A stretch of DNA of 64,000 nucleotides from Rhynchopus sp. YZ270_cl-10 (taxonomy: Eukaryota; Euglenozoa; Diplonemea; Diplonemida; Diplonemidae): the NCBI GenBank assembly GCA_964035575.1, contig OZ037860.1, positions 582,689 to 646,688 on the forward strand. The letters are read 5' to 3'. The position numbers were made by a program, and so were the translations under genes. Position 1 is the first letter of the stretch. Each line of letters begins with the position of its first letter. Shown in pieces: positions 42,607 to 52,822 of this stretch. The notes beneath the pieces were generated by a model, which saw only the letters and a list, made by a program, of their open reading frames with translations, did no database searches and had not been told where the DNA came from.

Positions 42607-45003
42607 CTACGTTCTCGAAAAGCCCATCAACAGTGGGGTGAACGTCTCCGTCTGCTGTGCAATCCGAAACGTCTCAGGCACCTTAGCCTCCAGATCCGCA
42701 CTCAGTTTCTTCTCAAAATCTCCGTTCATGATGGCAACCATAAACTCGTTCACTTGGGCCTCAGCAGACGTCTCTGTGTGTTCAAGTTCATACATCCACT
42801 CTTCGTTCGTTGAAGTTGGCATCCCAGTCACGTTGCACAGAATGACAGGTTTTCCGCTTTTTGGGTGCACAACAGCATCGACAATGGTGTACGCGAATCC
42901 CTTACAGCGTTCCATCAGCTTCACTTCCGTCGTGCAGGTCAGCTTTCTTGACTTGTTGAAGGCTTCCAGCTGCGACACCCACGGAAGGCAGTCTGAGAGG
43001 ACTGTGAACCGCCGCATGGTCTTCGTCCCCATGTTGCCTACCTTCGCCTTCCCACACGCCGCACCAAACGACATCGTGAAGCCCCGGATGCTCTCCTTGA
43101 TTTTGATGGCACTTTCGAGGGGCTTCGCGTAATAAGAGGCCTTCTGCTTCACGGTGTTCCAACCAACGAGGAAGCGGTCGCCTGTGAACGAGTCAAGCAC
43201 ACCTCCTTGCGTGCAGTCCAGAACAGTGCTGAGGACTTGCCCGTGTTGAGAGAGCAGTTCTTTGTCATTGCATCCAGAAAAGGTCTGTGACCAGCCCACA
43301 ATGTTGGCACGGAGGACACCGATGGGCCTGCTCTGCAGACACAGCGTCAGGTCGGCTTGGTGTGTTTTGTGCAGGTGAGATCCCATGGACATGGACTGGC
43401 TCTGGGATGTGGCTGAGTCACCACTCTTGTCAGCTTGCGACTTACTCATGCACCCCGTAAACCCCTCCTCATCCTCTTCAGCGCTGTGCTGCTCTGCCAG
43501 AACAGACTCAGGCATGAACGCACGAAACTCTTGAAGCCTGTCAATCGACAGCGAGAGACCATGGATCAAAGACTTCACCTCGCTCACCATGAAGCATTTG
43601 GTCGCGTACTCCTCCACAGCAGACGCAGCAACGGCAGTGTCGAGGTTGCCCAACGCTTGGATCGCTTGCGACGAGCGTTTCAGGGGCAGTGCAATGAACA
43701 CCACTTCAACCACAGAGATCATAATGTCAAAGGCAAGAACAACGCTTGTGAAGATGATCAGCAGCACCAACGCTTTGTTCACCTCGCCTTCAATAGAGGA
43801 CACTGGACGCAGCCAGAACAGCTCTGCCTGGCGGAAGATGTGTGTCTTCCTTGCAAAGTACTCCTCTCCGTCAAGCGTCAGCTTTGTGAACACATCAAAC
43901 GGTTCGGCGTTGAACTTCACGTACGCTTGCTGCAGGTACTCGGGCAGGTTCTCAACACGGGACGCACATTCCAGGTCAGCATCATTGCTGTTGGTCCCAA
44001 TTACCTGGCAACGTTCAGGCATCATGTTGTCACCTGTGGTGGAGACGAAAACAGTGGTCGTCACACGGTCGACAATCAGCGCTGTTGTGTCTGGACGACT
44101 CCGCTTGTACTCAACGAAAGGTGCCACCCAAGACTGGTAAAGAAACCCAACGGAAAAAGCAACTGCACGGTAGCGTGACCACGGGTGTGGTGCTGGAGGA
44201 GGTATGTAGATGGACTCCATCTCGGTGAACGTGTACAGGAAGTCACTTGAATACCACTTTCCTGGACGCCACCAACGTGAACCCACAGCACCAGGTGCAC
44301 GCCGATCCTCATCCCAGTCGTAGAGACCGCTTGTAAGTGTAGCAGGAACACTGGGGTCCGCCTTCGGGTTCCAGTCTGACAGCTGATCAAGGTACGACCA
44401 CGACCCGTCCCACATGTACAGGAACTGGTTGATGTATCCGGTGCTTTCGAAAAGAGACCACGTGGGGATCCACATCTGCAGCAGCTCCCCTGTCGTTGCA
44501 TTCTTCGGAAAGTACTCAGTCTGGTTCAGGTACGGTGCGTAGTGTCCGTGAACGTACTCCTGGGTACCATCCCTCCGCAAGTCACCCCACACACCTGAGT
44601 ACAACCCCGTCCCGTCGTTCCTGTCGAACGGCACAAGCGACACACCACAGCTGTACATAATGGGCGACGCAGACACGAGTGAATACCACAGCGAGCGTGT
44701 GAGGTTCACCCACTCCTCTGAGTTGTTCGTGTTGATCCGCTCGAGCGAGTATGTCATTTTCTTCATGGCACCTGTGACCTCAGATGTCTTGTCCAGCACT
44801 GCTACTACGTTGTCACGCAGACTGGCCACTTCTCCTTCGCTTGTCTCCCTCACAGACGCTTCAAGCGAGGAAAGACCTTGGAAGTAGAGGACAAGACCTC
44901 CAGCCATGGAGGACGCTGTGCTGAAGAGAGTTGCCACCATGATCATCGACATGATGGGAACACCACATCCCTTCTTTTTGTGGGTACTTGCTTGTTCTGG
45001 CAT
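42607..45003 (-). CDS. Membrane pseudo-cyclase receptor, copy 2
   Basis: 798 residues, one exon, same layout as the copy at 19.2 kb. The membrane segments, the cytoplasmic domain and the C-terminus (LLMGFSRT) are almost identical to it. Differences cluster in the ectodomain: about residues 157-225 (YLNQTEYFPKNATTGELLQM, then ESTGYINQFLYMWDG) and a short loop after MMPERCQ (VIGTNSNDADLEC). The cyclase-type site again has ANIVGW, TGDRFL and DCLPWVSQLE, so the first metal Asp and the transition-state Asn and Arg are missing here too. The linker before the cyclase domain (SKSQADKSGDSATSQSQS) also varies. The 5' flank with TTTTAAATAG is shared. Confidence 0.88.
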   Translation of the reverse strand: MPEQASTHKKKGCGVPIMSMIMVATLFSTASSMAGGLVLYFQGLSSLEASVRETSEGEVASLRDNVVAVLDKTSEVTGAMKKMTYSLERINTNNSEEWVNLTRSLWYSLVSASPIMYSCGVSLVPFDRNDGTGLYSGVWGDLRRDGTQEYVHGHYAPYLNQTEYFPKNATTGELLQMWIPTWSLFESTGYINQFLYMWDGSWSYLDQLSDWNPKADPSVPATLTSGLYDWDEDRRAPGAVGSRWWRPGKWYSSDFLYTFTEMESIYIPPPAPHPWSRYRAVAFSVGFLYQSWVAPFVEYKRSRPDTTALIVDRVTTTVFVSTTGDNMMPERCQVIGTNSNDADLECASRVENLPEYLQQAYVKFNAEPFDVFTKLTLDGEEYFARKTHIFRQAELFWLRPVSSIEGEVNKALVLLIIFTSVVLAFDIMISVVEVVFIALPLKRSSQAIQALGNLDTAVAASAVEEYATKCFMVSEVKSLIHGLSLSIDRLQEFRAFMPESVLAEQHSAEEDEEGFTGCMSKSQADKSGDSATSQSQSMSMGSHLHKTHQADLTLCLQSRPIGVLRANIVGWSQTFSGCNDKELLSQHGQVLSTVLDCTQGGVLDSFTGDRFLVGWNTVKQKASYYAKPLESAIKIKESIRGFTMSFGAACGKAKVGNMGTKTMRRFTVLSDCLPWVSQLEAFNKSRKLTCTTEVKLMERCKGFAYTIVDAVVHPKSGKPVILCNVTGMPTSTNEEWMYELEHTETSAEAQVNEFMVAIMNGDFEKKLSADLEAKVPETFRIAQQTETFTPLLMGFSRT

Positions 45004-45840
45004 TATTTTGGCTCTTGACTATTTAAAACCTAGCTTGAGTCGAAGTGGGGAGGTGGGGTGTTGGGGGCTGCAGAATGCTGTCACAAAAATAACCTGGGGG
45101 CCTTTGTTTTTTGTGTAACTACGCAGAAGCGGACCTGGACCTGGTTGTAATGGATGTCAGAGTCTGGTCAGGATCTGTCCACCGTCCGAGAGAGCATAAA
45201 CAGAAGTGATGATGTGCTGTGACATCTCTTGCTCAAGTCTTGTGCTTCTTCAAGTCCGGAAGACAAACAGGTCGAATAATAGAATGTTGCAATATTTTTA
45301 CTTTGACAATATTTGTTTTTAACCCTTTATGGATCGAGGCCGTTTTTGTGATTTGCTAATTGTCTCTCCAGGTAAAATGTGATTTGATGCAAATTTGTGA
45401 TCGCACCTAGCCGCAATTGAAAGATTTTGAGCAAATCTCTCAAATAGAGGAGGAATGGGGCGATCAGGGTGTGCGTTTCTGCTACTCAGGTTTACAGAAA
45501 CATCACAAAAAAAATCACAACGTCTGGAAATGCAAAATCATAAAATATCACAAAAAGTGGAGATTGCACAACTGTGGCAACACAACCGAGTCAACTGCAC
45601 TGCTCCAACAATACATCAAAAAGAAAAAGGGGGGGACTCGCGCCACTCTCAATGCCAGCAACAGAAGTTGGTGGCATTGGTCGGTTGTAACAAAGAAGGG
45701 CAGCCGCCCCCGGGGAAAAAAGGGGGTAGGGGTGTTATTTGAAACATAAAAATAAAGTAGAAATATCTGTTGTCAGTCAGAGGTTTTGGCCGTGCTGACA
45801 CTTCTTGGGTGCAGGCAGTGTGCAAGATAACAATGTTGTG

Positions 45841-45975
45841 AAGGCGCGTACTCACTCCCACCTCGAACCACCAGCGCAACACAGCAGAGGGGACACAACG
45901 TTGCCTTCAAGCGGCACACCATAACCCCAAGGGTGCCAGCACCCGCGGTAATTGCAGCACCAATAGCATATATCA
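45841..45975 (+). pseudogene. Truncated SSU rRNA-like fragment
   Basis: Duplicate of 22419-22552. It has the same 530-loop sequence (45932-45952) and stops after CCAATAGCATATATCA, where the segmental copy ends and unrelated sequence begins. Confidence 0.6.
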
Positions 45976-47600
45976 GTCAATAACTGACCCACCGGGACTT
46001 TTCTCCCAAGGTTCGTTGAACAAAAAACTGATCGTCAAAAAAAATTGTCCGACCCCGCAATTGAAAGATTTTGAGCAGCGGAATGCAAAGAAATAAAAAT
46101 AAAAATAAGTTTTTTTTTTGAACTCCAGATTGGTGAATCCTAAAAATCCGAAAATGAATTGCATGAATGCGACCCACCGATTTTTTTTGAAAAAATTAAA
46201 ACCCTGCGGAGATGGATTTCCGAGTCGATATCTTTTAATTGCGGGGACGCACGATTTCTGGAAATGAGTAGAACATGGATTACAAAAGATCTTAATTAAG
46301 ATATGAGCGAAAAACACCGTTTTTTTAAGATCTTAGTGTTTTCTTAAAATTAAGTAAGATCTTTTTTATCGTGCAATTTTTGACTCGTGTACAAATCCTT
46401 CAGGAAGAACCAAAAATTATAATCTGGGAGCGTGTAATTATTACCAAGCGTGTAATTATGAATCGTTAGCGATTTGCGACCAAAAATGTCAGCCGTGTAA
46501 TTATGGGTAATAATTACACGCTCAAACCCACTTTTGGTGATCCTAAGTCGCCAAAGGGAAAGGGACTCTGCAAATTTTTTTTTTCCCCCTATAAGGGTTA
46601 ATTTCGACGATTTGAGCCCATTCAAAGCAAAATTTGACCCATTTGAGCAGTTCTAGGCCCCTCAAACACGTTTTTGATTATCCGCCAAAAAAAAAAAATC
46701 CCGGAAAACACACACCGGAAACCTCAACTTCACGCTTCGCATCGTCCAAGGATAGACAGTTGTTACCAACTTGTTGAAATGTGATTCCCAACCCCAAACC
46801 AAGAATGATCACAAATAATTATACCCTCTCCCACTTTTTCGGTTCAACATCCATACTTCGGCACATTTCCCATACACCCCACATACACACTCCCATCATC
46901 GACATACAGCGACTGGAGGGTGACGGGGACTCGCCGGATTTGTACACTCGTCAAAAATTGCACGATAAAAAAAAAACTAATTATGTGAAATTATTACCAG
47001 ATAATTACACTTAGGTGTGTTTTTTGTCACTTGTTCCCTAAACCCACTCGCTTCGCTCGTGGGTTTAGGTCACTCGTGACAAAAAACACACCTGCGTGTA
47101 ATTATGGGGTAATAATTACCCAATAATTATATATATAGTGTTTTGTGTTGAATATCTTAGTTTTTTTTTTGTTAAGATCTTAGTTTCCACCAAAAAAAAC
47201 TAAGATCTTAAAAACAAAACTAAGATCTTAAAAATAAAGTGGCTACGATCTTAGAAAAAAAAACTAAGATCTTAGAAAAAAAACTAAGATCTTAGTTTTT
47301 TGGTGTTTTTTTCCACTAAGATCTTAGTGGGAAAAAAAAAACTAAGAAGATATCAAAACCCCGCTCAAAAAAAATTTCCTCTTACTAAGATCTTTTGTTT
47401 TCCATGGTAGAAGTTAAAAATTCTTCTGTACATGGGTAGTTGTGGCTGTACACCGTGGAAAACGTCGTACAGCCAGTCTAAACTGACACATGCATTTTAG
47501 GTCAAAAATACTCATTTCTGAGCGCAAAGTGACGCCATCACAGCACGCACAGACTCCCGCACGGTGCGGTCTGTCGTGCTTGGAGTGTGTAAATAACGGA
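45976..47600. other. Palindrome-rich region without a supported gene
   Basis: 46290-46365 and 47150-47345 carry many AAGATCTTA palindromes. 46425-46525 and 46970-47130 contain GTGTAATTATTACC-type inverted pairs. 47023-47094 is a hairpin with arms of about 35 bases (AGGTGTGTTTTTTGTCAC) around CTCGCTTCGCTCG. 46190-46250 (TTTCCGAGTCGATATCTTTT) recurs at 53215-53270. Confidence 0.6.
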
Positions 47601-47608
47601 CTTACCCC

Positions 47609-47757
47609 CTGAGTCCGACAGTCGGACCCCCTGAGTCCGACAGTCGGACTCCCTGAGTCCGACAGTCGGACTCAGGGGTCCGACAGACGGACTCTGGAGT
47701 CCGTCTGTCGGACTCTGGGGTCCGACTGTCGGACTCAGGGGTCCGACAGTCGGACCC
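47609..47757. repeat. GTCCGACAGTCGGAC palindromic tandem repeat
   Basis: About six units of 24-25 bases, each a near-perfect 15-base palindrome with CCCCTGA-type spacers. A second array of the same unit is at 52700-52822, next to the GGGTACCT array. Confidence 0.93.
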
Positions 47758-48154
47758 AAAAAAAAAAATTTTTTTTTTTTTTGGGCCGAAAAAAAAATTT
47801 TTTTTTTGGCCAAAAAAATTTTTTTTGGCCGAAAATCGCCTTGTATAGCCACTACAGTACACATGGTATAACCAAAATAGCCGTATTTTGGCTGAAAATT
47901 TGACTTGAAAATTTTTTTCATTGTTTGGTCAATCTGAGGTTTTCTTTGGATTTTTTGGGCCATTTTATGACCTACTACACCCAATTTTTGGGGGATTTTT
48001 TTTTTCTTGGTCAAAAAATAGCGCTTGTTGCCTACTACTGGGTATAGGCTTGTTCAGAGGTGTGTATTTGGTGTACCCAGACATGGTCAAAACACATGAA
48101 TTTTGCGTTTTTTTGCATTTTTAGGTTCTCGACCAACCAGGGGGCGACCAATTT

Positions 48155-48371
48155 GGGTACTGGGTACTGAGTACTGAGTACTGAGTACTGGGTACTGGGT
48201 ACTGGGTACTGGGTACTGGGTACTGGGTACTGGGTACTGGGTACTGGGTACTGGGTACTGGGTACTGGGTACTGGGTACTGGGTACTGGGTACTGGGTAC
48301 TGGGTACTGGGTACTGGGTACTGGGTACTGGGTACTGGGTACTGGGTACTGGGTACTGGGTACTGGGTACT
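48155..48371. repeat. GGGTACT x31 tandem array
   Basis: 217 bases, 31 units of 7 bases; units 3-5 read GAGTACT. The core is again GTAC. Confidence 0.96.
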
Positions 48372-48786
48372 GGGTACCAAGAGAAGGCAGCTTGACAGCA
48401 GCGAAGGCGGAGGCTACGGGGAAGACAAGGTATGTAAATGTTTAACTTTCAGTTACTTGTGTAGATGCAAACAACACACCCAGTGGTTTGCAGCATTTTA
48501 TTTTCTTGTGTGCTTTCTCTTCTTTGAATCGAAAGTATGTGAACCTTATTACATCATGATACAATGCAACGAGGCCGAAACAGCCTCACTAAGGCCTCTG
48601 AAAATAAATGTTCAGACTTGGCACTTACTTATGTTTAGGTGCGCCTCAACCACACGCTTGAATATATTTAATTTGCCACACCTCAGATAGATTTTCCAGA
48701 TATGCCTATGTTCAGGTGTTCCAGGCCTCGTCACAAATAGACAAAAAAACAAAAGCCAAAACAACAGAGAGAGAGCCAACAATTTT

Positions 48787-49088
48787 TTATCTCACTTGTG
48801 TAATAATGTTTAGCCGCGTTTTCGAAATTCCTTCCTGGAGATTACACAAAATACAGTAGACATTATCTCCGCACACAAAGAACAAAACAAAACCCATGCC
48901 GAGAGTAGGCGCAAAAGCAATGTGGAGGAGATCTGCGCATGCAACCAAAAGGGTTGCAGTCATAGGACTTCGAGGAACTGTTCACCATACCCAACCTTGA
49001 CGCCCCGTACTAGGTGGTCATACATCATTTGTCAAATATACTGTAGGAATTTCGAAAACGCAGCACACCATTATTGCCCGTGAGATAA
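48787..49088. mobile_element. Small inverted-repeat (MITE-like) element, about 300 bases
   Basis: The left end (TATCTCACTTGTGTAATAAT, then GCGTTTTCGAAATTCCTT) is the imperfect inverse of the right end (AGGAATTTCGAAAACGC ... TTATTGCCCGTGAGATA). No coding capacity. Confidence 0.65.
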
Positions 49089-49094
49089 TAACTA

Positions 49095-49262
49095 TTTATT
49101 CGAGTGAAATAAGAACTATTTTATTTCACGCGCCACTAAAAAGGTGCCCGAGTGCGTTATTTCCCGAGCGAAGCGAGGGGAATAAGAGTGAGAGAGTCAC
49201 GAGGGTGCCTTTTTAGTGGCAAGTGCAAGAAAATGTTCTTATTTCACTCAATATGTAATTTT
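49095..49262. repeat. Palindrome around CGAGCGAAGCGAG
   Basis: GAGTGAAATAAGAACTATTT ... CCACTAAAAAGGTGCCC and its inverse flank CCCGAGCGAAGCGAGGGG. Related palindrome cores (CTCGCTTCGCTCG) occur at 47050 and in part at 49750 and 49810. Confidence 0.75.
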
Positions 49263-49376
49263 ATTCCACAAGTGAAAAACGTATTTATAGGTGTAAACAG
49301 TGGAACGTTGAGCCCACGCTCCACCCCTCACACCACCACACTTCAAATTACAGATTATTTATTGCCTCTTACACAC

Positions 49377-49604
49377 ATGCCTAAACCCACGCGCAAGTTT
49401 GCGGAGATGGAGGATGCATATGACAACTTGTTCGACGAGATGAACAGTGGTGTGCAGTACAGGAAAACATGGGACGATTTCCTCCGTTTCAACAGACTTT
49501 CAGGAGCGAACGAGCCCAGGGAAGAACACGTCGTGTCCTTCAGATCCCTCCGTGATCTTTTATTTCACTCCCCCACCCAATCCTTCACGATTTGCGTGAA
49601 ATAA
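49377..49604 (+). CDS. Short unknown frame, perhaps a recombinase N-terminal-like fragment
   Basis: 75 residues from the ATG at 49377, the only plus-strand frame with protein-like composition. YRKTWDDFLRFNRLSGANE at 48-66 of this frame is reminiscent of the helical core-binding part of tyrosine recombinases, by eye only. It ends inside a TTATTTCACTC repeat tract. Whether it is expressed is unknown. Confidence 0.25.
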   Translation: MPKPTRKFAEMEDAYDNLFDEMNSGVQYRKTWDDFLRFNRLSGANEPREEHVVSFRSLRDLLFHSPTQSFTICVK

Positions 49605-50138
49605 AACGTGAAATAAAACGAATCTTATTTCACTCACTTTTTCACCTGTTTACGTTTTTCACGCGTGGTATAAAATTACGTATCGAAAACTAAAGTGAAC
49701 ATTATTTAACTGATGGGTGATTCGCAAACTGGAATACGTGATACCCACTCGCTATCGCTCGTGACATCACTTTTATGATTACACTCATTTCACTCATGAA
49801 ATCAAAATGCTGAACTCCACTCGCTTCGTGAAGTTGAGCCCCAGTTTGAGTCACCCACCACCTCGTGAAATAATGTTCACTTTATTTCATGAGATAATAA
49901 TTATCTAACTCATGTACCGTTTTGCCTATGACACTACTGGGCACAGCTAGCACCATACTCACCTGAGCTGTGCCTATATTAGGCACAATTCCAGTACAGT
50001 TTCAGCACAAGTACACACAACTAACCACAACTAACCACAATTACACCACAATTACACACAATTACACCGAAATTACGCTGGGGAAAAAAATGGTACACCA
50101 CCCTACAGGGAAGCATGCCACCACATGTAAGTGACCTC

Positions 50139-50539
50139 TGTACTGTACTGTACTGTACTGTACTGTACTGTACTGTACTGTACTGTACTGTACTGTACTG
50201 TACTGTACTGTACTGTACTGTACTGTACTGTACTGTACTGTACTGTACTGTACTGTACTGTACTGTACTGTACTGTACTGTACTGTACTGTACTGTACTG
50301 TACTGTACTGTACTGTACTGTACTGTACTGTACTGTACTGTACTGTACTCCCAATCCCCTGTGTATACTGTGTATACTGTGTATACTGTGTATACTGTGT
50401 ATACTGTGTATACTGTGTATACTGTGTATACTGTGTATACTGTGTATACTGTGTATACTGTGTATACTGTGTATACTGTGTATACTGTGTATACTGTGTA
50501 TACTGTGTATACTGTGTATACTGTGTATACTGTGTATAC
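50139..50539. repeat. Compound array: TGTAC x42, linker, TGTGTATAC x20
   Basis: 50139-50348 is 42 exact 5-base units; the linker TCCCAATCCCC (50349-50359) follows; 50360-50539 is 20 exact 9-base units. Reverse orientation relative to 15.1 kb and same orientation as 30 kb. Confidence 0.97.
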
Positions 50540-51049
50540 TGCGGAATTGACCAACAACGAGAACGTGTCCATTTCGGCAAATTGACCCCATCACTGGCCG
50601 GACGGATTCCGGAAATGCAAATGCCGGCGTTTAAAAGATTCACCAACGAAAACAATTTTTTTCAACACGTGAATGCCCCCCTAACCGGCATGACAACTGG
50701 TAGAAACGCGGGGAATCGGTTATGCAGCCACGCCAAAAAAAGTGCAATATTAAGAGAAATGTTATCAAAGTCTTGTTGGCCGACCTTCAGCATTATTGGG
50801 CACTAAATTTAAGATAAGAGAGCAGGAGAAACATGCAGAAAACAAAAAAATCCGTTTTTGCACACTTACACACACGTACCCACAAGTACCAACACTTACG
50901 CACACTTACGTACACTTACGCACACGTACACACACTTACGCAGAACTGAGCAGAACTGACCAAAACTGAGCACAATCACGCCACAATTACACCACAATTA
51001 CACCACAATTACAGCACAATTACAGCGGCCCAAAACGGTACAACTCAGT
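50540..51049. other. Region without a recognised gene
   Basis: 50545-50670 is the dispersed repeat shared with 38.64 kb. 50860-51040 is a run of imperfect ACACTTACGCACAC, ACTGAGCAGAACTGA and CACAATTACAC units, similar to ACAATTACACCAC units at 50015-50070. Confidence 0.55.
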
Positions 51050-51925
51050 GAAATAAAACTCGTGTAATTTTGCAGATTATATGCCCTTTGTGTCACTCAA
51101 TTGTAACCGAGAATGTAAGGCAGTGAGTATTTGATCTGCCCTTTATGTCGCGAAATACTATGTTTGGTGTTTTGACGTCTTCCAAGCAGATGGATATTCC
51201 CTCACTTGCATGCAATCTACCGAGGAACCGACTGCCTTTCTCAAAAGCCAGTACATGTCGGGGTGTCGAGGTCCGTGTCAATACAAAGCGGACCAAGTCG
51301 CTCGAGGTTTGAAAACCGCAAGAACTCGTCCCATTTCTTCTTGTACACCTCCTTGCTTCTCATACCCGCTGAGACTTGGTATCCGTAAGTGTCAGACATC
51401 CTGTCCTTCTTCGTTTTGGCAGTGTTTGAGGGTGTTTGAGGGGAGTGATGAAAAAGTTCTTTTTTTTACTGAGTGATTTTTTTAACCAAAAGAAAACCGA
51501 CGCAGGAGCTTTTCTGGAACTGTTTTATTCTCCCCACCCCAACAACATCACATTTCAGAAAAACATTGTTTTTTCGTTTTTGTTCACTTTCTTTTCTTCT
51601 CCCTCACACCTGTTTGCTGTGAATTAAATTTTTTCGTTTCGGCCTGGTCGCAAACGCGAGTTTTCCTGGAAGCGCAGGAAAAATGACTGGGGAGTGTTGG
51701 TGGCTCCGTGACGCCACAGAGCCGGCACACTCGTTGAGTGCCTCACAAAACCTCAAATTTATTCCGCTTTGATTTCATTTATTGTCTTCACGCTTTATCG
51801 TTGTTGTTGGGTTGGGAAATAAAATTTCATTCTCCCATACATTCTCGGTTACAATTGAGTGACAAAAGGGCACATTATCACCCACCTTTGTGGGAATTCA
51901 CAAAATTACACGAGTTTTATCCACT
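51045..51925. mobile_element. Inverted-repeat element of about 880 bases
   Basis: 51050-51115 (AAAACTCGTGTAATTTTGCA ... CACTCAATTGTAACCGAGAA) is the imperfect inverse of 51845-51925. The inside has no frame I recognise. Similar GTGAAATAAAAC ends occur in the 49 kb elements, so these may be one family. Confidence 0.6.
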
Positions 51926-52544
51926 TTGCACCCCAAACACCCTCAACAACGCCCGCCAAAAGGCGCCCCTTGTTGCTGGGAGTTGGTTCTCATGTTTGAT
52001 GCCTGCACAGCGGGCATTCCTCTGAGTCCAACGCATGTTTGGCCTGTCTGCGGCGTTGCACTTCAGGTGCACGAAGACAGGGTCTGGTGGTAAATTTTGC
52101 GTAGTACTGCGACGTGGTACTGCGTGGGTCTGGGAATATGGGTACCTGGGTACAGGATATTGGTTGTCAAAGACATCTTCCACCATGCATTGAGGAGGGT
52201 AAGACAGTGTTCGCAGTTTCTACTTGATAGCATTACAACATTTAACTTCTCCACGGGGGTCTTGGGCCGTTCACTCGGTTATACCTTGACTACCGGAAGA
52301 TATTCTTGAGGCCTTTTTGGTCTCTAGAATATCCGGTCTTCCCGAACGGAGGCACACTTTGTGTGTTACTACGACCTGGCAATCTCCAGCAGTAGGTTAA
52401 GTAATCTTTCTTGTAAATTGTTGGATCATTATCTCCTCAGTGCATGAATGCCCCACGTGACTGACACTTTTGTGTTTGTCATGTGGAGCTGTGGTTGCTC
52501 TTTCACGACTTTTTTCCTGTTCCTGGGTACCTGTTCCTGGACCT
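51926..52544. other. Region without a recognised gene
   Basis: Mixed sequence with no coding or RNA signal that I can support. Short GGGTACCTGGGTACAGG near 52138 is a fragment of the array that follows at 52.5 kb. Confidence 0.4.
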
Positions 52545-52688
52545 GGGTACCTGGGTACCTGGGTACCTGGGTACCTGGGTACCTGGGTACCTGGGTACCT
52601 GGGTACCTGGGTACCTGGGTACCTGGGTACCTGGGTACCTGGGTACCTGGGTACCTGGGTACCTGGGTACCTGGGTACCTGGGCACCT
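52545..52688. repeat. GGGTACCT x18 tandem array
   Basis: 17 exact 8-base units and a final GGGCACCT. The core GGTACC is fully self-complementary. Confidence 0.96.
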
Positions 52689-52699
52689 GGGTGTGCCTG

Positions 52700-52822
52700 T
52701 CGGACCCCAGGGTCCGGCAGTCGGACTCAGGGGTCCGACTGTGAGTCCGACAGTCGGACCCCTGAGTCCGACTGTCGGACTCAGGGGGTCCGACTGTCGG
52801 ACCCCCTCGGACTCCGACAAAA
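52700..52822. repeat. GTCCGACAGTCGGAC palindromic repeat, second array
   Basis: Same unit as 47.6 kb, about five units with CCCCTGA or CAGGGG spacers, directly next to the GGGTACCT array. Confidence 0.93.

Larger units (their letters stand above)
42564..45975. repeat. Segmental duplication of 19163-22548
   Basis: About 3.4 kb: the pseudo-cyclase gene, its 3' tail (ACGATTGTGTAATATTGTAA) and about 970 bases of 5' flank with the SSU rRNA-like fragment. Both copies have the same orientation. The copy ends abruptly within the rRNA-like part. Confidence 0.93.

Noticed and set aside
43435-44178. Plus-strand frames of about 230-250 codons opposite each pseudo-cyclase gene
   Set aside because: They recur in all copies only because the opposite strand is conserved; no domain, and composition follows the antisense of the receptor.
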